DNA from: Pseudomonadota bacterium
GTDB lineage: Bacteria; Pseudomonadota; Alphaproteobacteria; Azospirillales; Azospirillaceae
DNA length: 64,000 bases
Direction of reading: 5' to 3'
NCBI GenBank assembly: GCA_023411035.1
Contig: JAEYPE010000250.1
Span: forward strand, 1-64,000
Position numbers and translations under genes: made by a program. The notes beneath the pieces were generated by a model. It saw only the letters and a program-made list of their open reading frames with translations. It was not told where the DNA came from and did not search any database. Positions 34,728-42,115 of this stretch are shown here, piece by piece. Within the stretch, counting starts at the first letter, position 1. Each line of letters starts with the position of its first letter.

Positions 34728-35100
34728 GGGGATGGGGTCTCGGCAGGGGGGAAAGGGGGCCTGTGGCACCCATTCAATCCCGCCGAGGGGGCTCCGCGTC
34801 AAGCGCGGCGGTTTCCGAAGAGGGACGGGACGGGAAAGAAGACGGCGGTGCGCAAGGGCTTAGGGGGGAAGCCTGGGCGGGGGACGCCGATCCAAGGCAA
34901 AAACCCATGCACACCGCCGCAAGAGGCGGTCCGGGGGTATGCGGGAACAATCCGGACCGCGTGTGGCCGGCGGCGGGAACCGCCGGAGGATGACTCGCCA
35001 GTAATCAAACGTCGTCAATGACGGTATATCTAGCGCCCCCCGCCTGACCCCAGCGTTGCGGGATCATGAAATCGGTTTCATGAACAGGGGCGCTCGCCGC
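34728..35100. other. intergenic region between recG and cobQ with nested inverted repeats
   Basis: About 370 bases upstream of recG and downstream of cobQ, both on the minus strand. Three segments can pair in alternative ways: ACCGCC (34913-34918), GGCGGTCCGG (34925-34934) and CCGGACCGC (34952-34960). Next comes a 7-base-pair hairpin (34967-34973 with 34980-34986), and close to the cobQ stop a perfect 8-base inverted repeat TCATGAAA/TTTCATGA (35064-35083). No protein-like frame and no cobalamin riboswitch core were recognised. It could be a recG leader, a small RNA, or both. Confidence 0.5.
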
Positions 35101-36576
35101 TCACCGCGCCGCGGCCAGCAGGGCGTCGATGTCCACATGCTCCTCCAGCCGGGAGGCGATGCGGTCCAGCGCCTGTTCGACCGTGGCGGCATAGGACTGG
35201 CCGGACGCCGCCGCCCCCAGCCCCGTCAGGAAGGCGGCACGGAAGCCGTCCGCCCCGAACAGGCCGTGCAGGTAGCAGCCCATCACCCGCCCGTCGGCGG
35301 ACACCGCCCCGTCCGTCTGCCCGTCCGCCAGGGCCAGCATGGGGCGGGCGCGGTCCGGCCCCTCCGTGCGGCCCATGTGCATCTCATAGCCGGCCACGGC
35401 GGCCCCGGTCGAAGTCTCCGTCCCGGTCGCCTCCTCCAGCACCTTCGGCCCCTTGAGGACGGTGTCCACGTCCAGCAGGCCAAGCCCCTCGGCCTCGCCC
35501 GGCGGTCCCTCGATGCCGTCCGGATCGGCGATGCGCCGGCCCAGCATCTGGTAGCCGCCGCAGATGCCCAGCACCCGCCCGCCGCGCCGCCGATGGGCGG
35601 CCAAGTCCACGTCCCAGCCCTGGGCGCGCAGCACCGCCAGATCGGCGATGGTCGCCTTGCTGCCCGGCAGCACGATCAGGTCGGCGTCGCCCGGCAGTGG
35701 CTGGCCGCGCGGCACCATGGACAGGGCCACGTCCGGCTCCTGGGCCAGCGGGTCGAAATCGTCGAAATTGGCGATGCGCGACAGCATGGGCACGGCGACG
35801 CGCAGCCGCCCCCCGGCGCGGACCTTCCAGGTGTCCAGCGCCACCGCGTCCTCCGCCGGCAGCAGAGCGGCGTCGGCCAGCCAGGGCACCACGCCGAAGC
35901 CGCGCCAGCCCGTGCGCTCCGCGATCATCGACAGGCCGCCGTCGAACAGCCGGACGTCCCCACGAAACTTGTTGATGAGGAAGCCCGCCACCAGCGCCCG
36001 TTCCTCCGGCGGCAACAGGGCGTGGGTTCCGACGAGGCTGGCGATCACCCCGCCGCGGTCGATGTCGCCCACCAGCACCACCGGCACGCCCGCTGCGGTG
36101 GCGAAGCCCATGTTGGCGATGTCGCCGGCCCGCAGATTGACCTCCGCCGGGCTGCCCGCCCCCTCCACCACCACCATGTCGGCCTCGGCCCTCAGCCGCT
36201 CGAAGCTGTCGAGCACGGTGGGGAGAAGCTGCCCCTTGCGCGACTGATAGTCGCCGGCCCGCGCCGTACCCGCAACGACGCCGCGCACCACGACTTGGGA
36301 ACCGACGTCCGACTGCGGCTTCAGCAACACCGGGTTCATGTGGACGGACGGCGCCACCCCGCAGGCCCGCGCCTGGAGCGCCTGGGCGCGCCCGATCTCC
36401 CCGCCGTCGGCGGTCACCGCGGCGTTGTTGGACATGTTCTGCGGCTTGAAGGGCCGCACGGACAGCCCGCGGCGCACCAGCGCCCGGCATAGCCCCGCCA
36501 CCAGCAGCGACTTCCCCACGTCGGAGCCGGTGCCCTGGAACATGATCGCGCGTGGGGGGGGCTTCGCTCCGGCCAT
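35101..36576 (-). CDS. cobQ: cobyric acid synthase
   Basis: A 491-residue glutamine-dependent amidotransferase that amidates adenosylcobyrinic acid a,c-diamide to cobyric acid. The N-terminal ATP-binding domain begins I-M-F-Q-G-T-G-S-D-V-G-K-S and continues with F-K-P-Q-N-M-S-N-N-A. The C-terminal glutaminase domain holds G-I-C-G-G-Y-Q-M-L-G with the nucleophilic cysteine. It is the last gene of the minus-strand run cobU-cobO-cobQ, 3 bases after cobO. Confidence 0.96.
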   Translation of the reverse strand: MAGAKPPPRAIMFQGTGSDVGKSLLVAGLCRALVRRGLSVRPFKPQNMSNNAAVTADGGEIGRAQALQARACGVAPSVHMNPVLLKPQSDVGSQVVVRGVVAGTARAGDYQSRKGQLLPTVLDSFERLRAEADMVVVEGAGSPAEVNLRAGDIANMGFATAAGVPVVLVGDIDRGGVIASLVGTHALLPPEERALVAGFLINKFRGDVRLFDGGLSMIAERTGWRGFGVVPWLADAALLPAEDAVALDTWKVRAGGRLRVAVPMLSRIANFDDFDPLAQEPDVALSMVPRGQPLPGDADLIVLPGSKATIADLAVLRAQGWDVDLAAHRRRGGRVLGICGGYQMLGRRIADPDGIEGPPGEAEGLGLLDVDTVLKGPKVLEEATGTETSTGAAVAGYEMHMGRTEGPDRARPMLALADGQTDGAVSADGRVMGCYLHGLFGADGFRAAFLTGLGAAASGQSYAATVEQALDRIASRLEEHVDIDALLAAAR

Positions 36577-36579
36577 GGC

Positions 36580-37206
36580 TCAGAACTCGATGCCCGGCTG
36601 GGCCTTGATGCCCGCCTGGAAGGGGTGTTTGACGAGCGTCATCTCGGTCACGAGGTCGGCCGCCTCGATCAGTTCCGGCTTCGCGGTGCGGCCCGTGACC
36701 AGCACATGCAGCCCCTCCCGCCGGCCGGTCAGCACGGGCAGAACCTCCTCGACCGGCAGATAGCCCATGCGCAGCACGATGTTCAGTTCGTCCAGCACGA
36801 CGAGGCCGTATTTGGGATCGGCCATCAACTCCTGCGCCTTGGTCCAGGCGGCCTTGGCGGCGGCGATGTCGCGCTCGCGGTCCTGGGTTTCCCAGGTAAA
36901 TCCCTCGCCCATCGTGTGGAAATCCACGAGATCGTCGAAGCGCTCCAGCGCAACCGTCTCGCCGGTGGACCAGGCGCCCTTCACGAACTGCACCACGCCC
37001 ACCCGCATCCCATGCCCGGCGGCGCGCAGGATCAGGCCGAAGGCGGCGGTGGACTTGCCCTTGCCGTTGCCGGTGTTGACCATCAGCAGGCCCTTCTCCT
37101 GGGTCTTGCCGGCCATCACGCGATCGTGCAGCGCCTTGCGCCGCTTCATCTTTTCGGCGTGGCGGGCGTTCTGCCCGGCGTTCTGGCCGGCAGCGTCCTC
37201 GGTCAT
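36580..37206 (-). CDS. cobO: cob(I)yrinic acid a,c-diamide adenosyltransferase
   Basis: A 208-residue CobA/CobO-type corrinoid adenosyltransferase. The P-loop reads N-T-G-N-G-K-G-K-S-T-A-A-F-G; the G-M-R-V-G-V-V-Q-F-V-K-G-A-W block and W-E-T-Q-D are family features, as is the K-H-P-F-x-A-G-I-K-A-Q-P-G-I-E-F terminus. The start at 37206 overlaps the cobU stop (ATGA). It installs the upper adenosyl ligand before the CobQ step. Confidence 0.95.
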   Translation of the reverse strand: MTEDAAGQNAGQNARHAEKMKRRKALHDRVMAGKTQEKGLLMVNTGNGKGKSTAAFGLILRAAGHGMRVGVVQFVKGAWSTGETVALERFDDLVDFHTMGEGFTWETQDRERDIAAAKAAWTKAQELMADPKYGLVVLDELNIVLRMGYLPVEEVLPVLTGRREGLHVLVTGRTAKPELIEAADLVTEMTLVKHPFQAGIKAQPGIEF

Positions 37207-37727
37207 GCCTTCTCCCCTTTCAGCAGCAGCGGCAGCCCGGCGGCGACGAACACCACCCGGTGGGCCACGGCGGCGATGTCCTGATGCAGCCGCCCGGCAT
37301 GGTCGCGGAAACGCCGGGCCAGCGCGTTGTCCGGCACGATGCCCAAGCCCACCTCGTTGGAGACCAGCACCACCCGCCCTTCCGCCTCCGCCAGAGCGGC
37401 CAGCAGGTCGGCGGAGCGGGCGGGCACGTCGGCCTCCGCCATCATCAGGTTGGACAACCACAGCGTCAGACAATCGACCAGCACGTTCGTCCCGGCAAGG
37501 GCATGGCGGCGCAGCGCGCCGGGCAGGTCCAGCGGCTCTTCCACCGTGGTCCAGCCGGGGCCGCGGTCCTCCTTGTGGCGGGCCACGCGGTCGGCCATCT
37601 CGCTGTCCCAGATCTGGGCGGTGGCGATGTAGACCCGCGGGCCGGGCGAAGCGGTCACCAGCCCCTCGGCGTGGCGGCTCTTGCCGGAGCGGGCGCCGCC
37701 CAGGACCAGGGTGATGTCGGTGCTCAT
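37203..37727 (-). CDS. cobU: adenosylcobinamide kinase / guanylyltransferase
   Basis: A 174-residue CobU/CobP enzyme of the nucleotide-loop assembly branch. The P-loop is L-G-G-A-R-S-G-K-S-R-H-A-E; the catalytic H-K region (V-A-R-H-K-E-D-R-G) and T-L-W-L-S-N follow, with V-S-N-E-V-G-L-G-I-V-P near 115. It is first of the cobU-cobO-cobQ run; the 192 bases upstream contain no recognisable B12 riboswitch core. Confidence 0.95.
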   Translation of the reverse strand: MSTDITLVLGGARSGKSRHAEGLVTASPGPRVYIATAQIWDSEMADRVARHKEDRGPGWTTVEEPLDLPGALRRHALAGTNVLVDCLTLWLSNLMMAEADVPARSADLLAALAEAEGRVVLVSNEVGLGIVPDNALARRFRDHAGRLHQDIAAVAHRVVFVAAGLPLLLKGEKA

Positions 37728-37919
37728 GACGGGTGGGCCACCTTGCCTTGTGGAACCGGATGGTTAGCGCAGATGGCGCCGCCGCGCAAACCACCTTGCC
37801 GGAACTCCCATCCGGAGCGCCCAAGGAGGATCGACGGCGGTTGTCCTGGAGCGCTGCCGTCCCTTACCATCCGCACACCCATCGCCAACCCTTTCCAAAC
37901 GATTCCGGAGCCGCCGCCC

Positions 37920-38915
37920 GTGACCGACAGCCCCCGGCCCCGTCCGGCCCTGGCCAGAGCCATCGCGTTCCTCCGGCGCATCGCCGGGAAACTCTTCGGG
38001 CGCGCCGCCCCGGCGCCCCCTCAGCCGGACAAGCCCGCGCCCACGGTGGAGCCGATGGCCTCCGGCACCTTCGCCAACGGCTCCGGCACGCTCGCCTACC
38101 GCCTGTTCGTGCCGACGGGCGCCGCGACGGGGCCGCGCCCCCTGCTGGTCATGCTGCACGGCTGCACCCAGTCGCCGGAGGACTTCGCCGCCGGGACGCG
38201 CATGAACCGGCTGGCGGAAGAAGCCGGCTGCCTCGTGCTCTATCCGGAGCAGACGCCGGCGGCGAACGACAAGAAATGCTGGAACTGGTTCAACCCAGAC
38301 CACCAGCGCCGCGGCCAGGGCGAGCCGTCGCTGATCGCCGGTGCCACCCGGCAGATCATGGCGGAGCAGGGGGCCGACCCGCAGCGCGTCTATGTCGCCG
38401 GGATTTCGGCGGGCGGGTCCGCCGCCGCGGTGATGGCAACCGCCTATCCGGACCTGTTCGCCGCGGTGGGGGTGCATTCCGGTCTGCCCTACGGGTCGGC
38501 CAGCGGCGTTCCGTCCGCCCTGATGGCGATGAAGAACGGCTCCTCCCCCGGCCAGCGCCCGACGGCGGGAGCGCCGGTCGTTCCGGCCATCGTCTTCCAC
38601 GGCGACGCGGACAAGGTCGTGCATCCGCGCAACGGCGACCATGTGACGGCCCAGGCCATCGCCGCAGCGGGGGACCTGACGGCGGAGTCCGAACAGGGGC
38701 AGGTGCCCGGCGGACGCGGCTACACCCGCACCGTCCACAGGGACCGCGGCGAAAGGACGCTGTGCGAGCAATGGACCGTCCACGGCAGCGGCCACGCCTG
38801 GTCCGGCGGCAGCCCGGACGGCACCTACACCGACCCGCAGGGGCCGGACGCCGCGCGGGAGATGCTGCGCTTCTTCCTGTCCCACCATCATCCGGCACCG
38901 GGAGGAGGCGCCTGA
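37920..38915 (+). CDS. PHB depolymerase-family esterase
   Basis: A 331-residue alpha/beta-hydrolase of the esterase_phb family. The nucleophile lies in A-G-I-S-A-G-G; the oxyanion region is L-H-G-C-T-Q, the acid D in V-F-H-G-D-A-D, and the catalytic His in G-S-G-H-A-W-S-G-G. The GTG start at 37920 has GGAG upstream. An Arg/Pro-rich N-terminus of about 45 residues is not a clear signal peptide. True PHB depolymerases share the fold with feruloyl and acetylxylan esterases, so the substrate is open. Confidence 0.88.
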   Translation: MTDSPRPRPALARAIAFLRRIAGKLFGRAAPAPPQPDKPAPTVEPMASGTFANGSGTLAYRLFVPTGAATGPRPLLVMLHGCTQSPEDFAAGTRMNRLAEEAGCLVLYPEQTPAANDKKCWNWFNPDHQRRGQGEPSLIAGATRQIMAEQGADPQRVYVAGISAGGSAAAVMATAYPDLFAAVGVHSGLPYGSASGVPSALMAMKNGSSPGQRPTAGAPVVPAIVFHGDADKVVHPRNGDHVTAQAIAAAGDLTAESEQGQVPGGRGYTRTVHRDRGERTLCEQWTVHGSGHAWSGGSPDGTYTDPQGPDAAREMLRFFLSHHHPAPGGGA

Positions 38916-39000
38916 GTCGGCGGCGGCGCTTTTGCCCAGCCGAATCCGGGCTGTCCGTGGCATAATCCCCGCCCGAATCCACCATCCCACCGATCCGGCC

Positions 39001-39276
39001 ATGCGTCTCATCGCCTCCCCCCTCGCTTGTCTCGGCGCCCTCGCACTGTGCCTGCTGGCGCCGCCCGCGGCGCAGGGCGCCAACGTTTCCGCCGGGCAGG
39101 CCGAGGCGAAGGAGGCCGCCAAATCGCTGGGCAACTGCACGCCCGCCAAGGTGGAGGTGATGAGATACGCAACGGGCCGGTCCGGCCAGACCGTGTTCAA
39201 AGTCGGCTGCACGGAAGAGAAGGACACTTTTGTGCTGGTGCAATGCCGGTCGAGAATCTGCACGCTGTTGCGCTGA
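39001..39276 (+). CDS. small secreted protein, unknown
   Basis: A 91-residue protein whose first 26 residues form a signal peptide (M-R-L-I-A-S-P-L-A-C ... A-A-Q-G-A-N). The mature part of about 65 residues contains cysteines in G-N-C-T-P, V-G-C-T-E, V-Q-C-R-S and I-C-T-L, so disulfides are likely in the periplasm. It sits just downstream of the esterase and before a lipoprotein. No family recognised. Confidence 0.68.
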   Translation: MRLIASPLACLGALALCLLAPPAAQGANVSAGQAEAKEAAKSLGNCTPAKVEVMRYATGRSGQTVFKVGCTEEKDTFVLVQCRSRICTLLR

Positions 39277-39341
39277 TTCACAGCTTCTTAACGGGGTCTG
39301 CCTGGAATCGGACTCGAACACGGCGCGGGGTGGATGGGGTC

Positions 39342-39725
39342 ATGAGGCTCGCTCTGGCAATTGCGGCGCTGGCGGCTGTTCCGCTGGGCGCCTGCAGCGG
39401 ACCGGTGATGGTGGCTAGCATGGGGGCCGGTCTGGTCTCGGTCACCAGCACCAAGAAGACACTCGGCGACCATCTGGTTTCCGCGGCGACGGGGCGGGAT
39501 TGCTCGTCCGTCGTCTTTTCCGAAACCGGCCAGTATTGCCCCGAGAAGCTGTATGTGGACCGGTCCCGCGTCTACTGTTACCGCACGCTGGCGGACGTGG
39601 ACTGCCACCACATCCCCGATCCCCACAAGAACGGCCACACCGCCCTGGCAAGCCCCCCGCCCGACATCAGGACGGAACCGCGGCAGCAGGGTTGGATCGA
39701 CCGGATGATGATGGCAGCGGAATAA
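39342..39725 (+). CDS. small lipoprotein, unknown
   Basis: A 127-residue protein with an N-terminal signal and lipobox L-G-A-C-S (Cys18). The mature part has a repeated cysteine pattern (R-D-C-S, Y-C-P-E, Y-C-Y-R, D-C-H-H) and a proline-rich C-terminus. Attachment to the outer membrane is likely because the residue after Cys is Ser, not Asp. Function unknown. Confidence 0.72.
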   Translation: MRLALAIAALAAVPLGACSGPVMVASMGAGLVSVTSTKKTLGDHLVSAATGRDCSSVVFSETGQYCPEKLYVDRSRVYCYRTLADVDCHHIPDPHKNGHTALASPPPDIRTEPRQQGWIDRMMMAAE

Positions 39726-39746
39726 CCCCTGCGGCGCATTCGCCGC

Positions 39747-40220
39747 TCATCGCATCTTCTTCGCCACGAACGCCTTGGCGATGGCCATCATCGCCTTCTC
39801 ATGGGTGACATCGCCCTGTCCGCCCCCACCCGCGGGCACCACCATGGTGGCCGACTTCATCGCGCCGGGTTTCATGGTGCCGGGCGAGGCGGCGCGGGCG
39901 CGCGGCGCGGGCGCGCCCTCTCCGGGATCGCGGCCCAGGCGGCTCAGCACGTCGGCCAGCGCCTCCTTGCTCAGCGCCGAATCCGCAGCGGCACGGGAAC
40001 GGCCCGGCCCCGCGGGTGCGCCACGGCTGGGGGCCGACGGGCGGACGCCCCGCTCCACCGCCGCTGCCGCGATGGCCTTCAGGAAGGGCTGCGCGATCCC
40101 CAGCAGAAGTTGCGGGTCCTCCACCGCCCAGGCCATCAGCAGCTTCTGCGCGGTTGCCCGGCTTCCCTTGGCCGCCACCAGCGCGTCGCGCACCTTGCCG
40201 TCCACATAGGAATTCGCCAT
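39747..40220 (-). CDS. conserved Rhodospirillales-type protein, unknown
   Basis: A 157-residue soluble protein. Residues 1-55 form a helical domain (M-A-N-S-Y-V-D-G-K-V-R-D-A-L ...), the middle (about 60-120) is Ala/Pro/Arg-rich and probably disordered, and the last 20 residues are a Lys/Ala-rich helix. Starting at 40220 rather than 40229 is a judgement from the M-A-N-S-Y beginning. No family recognised. Confidence 0.68.
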   Translation of the reverse strand: MANSYVDGKVRDALVAAKGSRATAQKLLMAWAVEDPQLLLGIAQPFLKAIAAAAVERGVRPSAPSRGAPAGPGRSRAAADSALSKEALADVLSRLGRDPGEGAPAPRARAASPGTMKPGAMKSATMVVPAGGGGQGDVTHEKAMMAIAKAFVAKKMR

Positions 40221-40407
40221 CGCCCACACGCCTCCGACCGCCGCGGACCCTCATCCGCGCAACCCTGCGACTCTCGGGGGCAAGGGTTAACAAAGGGTTG
40301 CAGGAGGCGAAGCTCCAAACACGGCAGGCAAGCGCGACCGGGCGCGACCGGATGCCCCACGGGCGGGGCGGTTGCGCGGCGGGGCGGGAATGGGGGATAG
40401 TGACCCT

Positions 40408-41061
40408 ATGCTGATCGAGACCTATGCCGACCTGATCTGCCCCTGGTGCTACATCGGAAAGCGGCGCCTTGCCCGCGCGCTGGCCGAGCGCCCCCGCGTG
40501 CAGGTGGAATTGCGCTGGCAACCCTTCCAGCTCAACCCGGACATGGCGCCGGGCGGCATGGAGCGCAGCGCCTACCTGGCGGCCAAGTTCGGCGGCGCGG
40601 AGCGGGCGCGCCAGATCCATCTGGTGGTGGAGGAAACGGCGCTGCGCGACGGCCTGCCGCTGCGGCTGGACCGCATCCGCCGCACGCCCAACAGCTTCGA
40701 CGGACACCGGCTGATCCGCATCGCCGCCCGCCACGGGCTGGGCGACCGCATGGCTGACGCTCTGTTCCATGCCTATTTCGTGGACGGGCTGGACATCGGC
40801 GACCGCGACACGCTGGCGGCGACCGCCGCCGGGCTGGGCTTCGATGTCGCGGAGATCAAAAGCCTGCTGGCCAGCGACGCGGAAACCACGGCGGTCTTCA
40901 ACGCCGACGCGACGGCGCGGCAACTCGGTCTGCAGGCGGTGCCCTGCTACATCTTCAACCGGCGTTACGCGCTGTCCGGCGCGCAGGAGCCGGCCAGCTT
41001 CCTCCCTCTTCTCGACCTTGCGGTGGAGGAACAGGAAGGCGTGACGGTGGCGGCCGACTGA
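40408..41061 (+). CDS. DsbA-family thiol oxidoreductase (FrnE-like)
   Basis: A 217-residue cytosolic protein of the DsbA/FrnE group. The active motif C11-P-W-C14 follows the first strand (M-L-I-E-T-Y-A-D-L-I), and the cis-proline loop is V-P-C-Y-I-F, with a cysteine where DsbA usually has another residue. A helical insert of about 120 residues divides the fold. Often annotated as polyketide biosynthesis or 2-hydroxychromene carboxylate isomerase-like. No signal peptide, so an intracellular redox role is likely. Confidence 0.88.
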   Translation: MLIETYADLICPWCYIGKRRLARALAERPRVQVELRWQPFQLNPDMAPGGMERSAYLAAKFGGAERARQIHLVVEETALRDGLPLRLDRIRRTPNSFDGHRLIRIAARHGLGDRMADALFHAYFVDGLDIGDRDTLAATAAGLGFDVAEIKSLLASDAETTAVFNADATARQLGLQAVPCYIFNRRYALSGAQEPASFLPLLDLAVEEQEGVTVAAD

Positions 41062-41089
41062 TGGGCGCGGACCTGACGGACTTCCACGC

Positions 41090-41509
41090 ATGATCCGCGT
41101 GACGCACCGCATCAGCCTGGACGAGAGCGAGCTTCAGGAGAGCTTCATCCGCGCCTCCGGACCCGGCGGGCAGCACGTCAACAAGACGGAAAGCGCGGTG
41201 CAGTTGCGCTTCGACGTGGCCGCGTCCCCGAACATCCCGGACGACGTGAAGGCCCGGCTGGCCCGGCTGGCCGGTTCCCGCATGACCTCGGACGGTGTCC
41301 TGATCCTCGTCGGCGACACCTACCGGAGCCAGCTTCGCAACCGCGAAGACGTGCGTGAACGGCTGATCGACCTGATCCGCGATGCCGCCGTCCCGCCGAC
41401 GCCGCGCCGGCCGACCAAGCCGACCCTCGGCTCCAAGAAGCGCCGCCTCGAAGCCAAGGGCCAGCGGTCGGCCATCAAGCGCCTGCGATCCGGCAGGCCG
41501 GAGGATTGA
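41090..41509 (+). CDS. arfB: alternative ribosome-rescue factor B (peptidyl-tRNA hydrolase)
   Basis: A 139-residue ArfB/YaeJ/ICT1-type rescue factor. The catalytic loop R-A-S-G-P-G-G-Q-H-V-N-K-T-E-S places GGQ at 26-28. The basic C-terminal tail (K-K-R-R-L-E-A-K-G-Q-R, then R-L-R-S-G-R) would enter the empty mRNA channel of stalled ribosomes. Intact and of normal length. It converges on the PRC-barrel lipoprotein gene with six bases between. Confidence 0.94.
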   Translation: MIRVTHRISLDESELQESFIRASGPGGQHVNKTESAVQLRFDVAASPNIPDDVKARLARLAGSRMTSDGVLILVGDTYRSQLRNREDVRERLIDLIRDAAVPPTPRRPTKPTLGSKKRRLEAKGQRSAIKRLRSGRPED

Positions 41510-41515
41510 TGCCCT

Positions 41516-41959
41516 TTACTGCGGCGTCTTCTGCCGGTTCAGGGAGATCATATTCCCGCCATACTGGAATTCCGGCAGGTTGGCGAACTGCTCCTTGGTG
41601 AGCTGGGTCGCCACGATGACGTCCTGCTGCGGACTGTAGCGCACGCTGTCGATGTCCAGCGCCACGTTATGCCCGCCGATGCCCATGATGCCGCCGGTGG
41701 AAACCACCAGTTGGCTCGGACGGTTGCTGCGGTTGAACAGCACGTCCTCCACCTGACCGACCTTCTGTCCGTCATAGGCGACGACGGACTTGCTCAGCAT
41801 GGCCTGCGGCTCGATCCGCGAGGCGGTCTGGAGCGACTGTTCGGACATCGGGCGGGACGCCTGTTCGCTTCCCCCGCCGAACCAGCTCGACGTCTCGGCA
41901 CAGCCCCCCAGGGCCAGAAGCGCGACCGCCGACAGGACCGGAACCGCAACCTTACGCAT
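41516..41959 (-). CDS. PRC-barrel domain lipoprotein
   Basis: A 147-residue lipoprotein with lipobox L-A-L-G-G-C (Cys20) followed by a Ser/Gly-rich linker and a PRC-barrel (about 55-130: S-K-S-V-V-A-Y-D-G-Q-K-V-G-Q-V-E-D-V ...). The start at 41959 gives a normal signal sequence; the frame is open 9 codons further. Lipidated PRC-barrel proteins are common in alphaproteobacteria and linked to stress or envelope roles. It is divergent from the AI-2E-family permease, across a region with an EcfG-like promoter for the other gene. Confidence 0.85.
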   Translation of the reverse strand: MRKVAVPVLSAVALLALGGCAETSSWFGGGSEQASRPMSEQSLQTASRIEPQAMLSKSVVAYDGQKVGQVEDVLFNRSNRPSQLVVSTGGIMGIGGHNVALDIDSVRYSPQQDVIVATQLTKEQFANLPEFQYGGNMISLNRQKTPQ

Positions 41960-42053
41960 AGCCGCCTCCTTCAGACGAATAACCACGCGGGTTTGAACAG
42001 GTCATTGGCGTCAATCGTCACGGTACCGCGGACAAATTGCGCTGACCGGTTCC

Positions 42054-42078
42054 GGAACGCGCCGCGTCCGCCCGTGTT
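42054..42078 (+). promoter_or_regulatory. EcfG-type general stress promoter before the AI-2E-family permease gene
   Basis: GGAAC (42054-42058), 16 bases, TGTT (42075-42078), 37 bases before the ATG. Same hexamers and spacing as at 6246 and 58020. GGAAC here is part of the palindrome GTTCCGGAAC, so the other strand also shows GGAAC but without a matching -10. Confidence 0.62.
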
Positions 42079-42115
42079 CTGCACTGTCTCCACTGTCCAA
42101 AAGGCTTCGCAGAAC

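Noticed and set aside
37728..37919. A possible cobalamin riboswitch before cobU
   Set aside because: No B12-box-like core was recognised, and nothing in 34728-35100 matched it either.
39296..39330. A tRNA 3'-end-like stretch (ATCGGACTCGAACA)
   Set aside because: The T-loop-like bases lack a matching T-stem and no cloverleaf can be formed around them.
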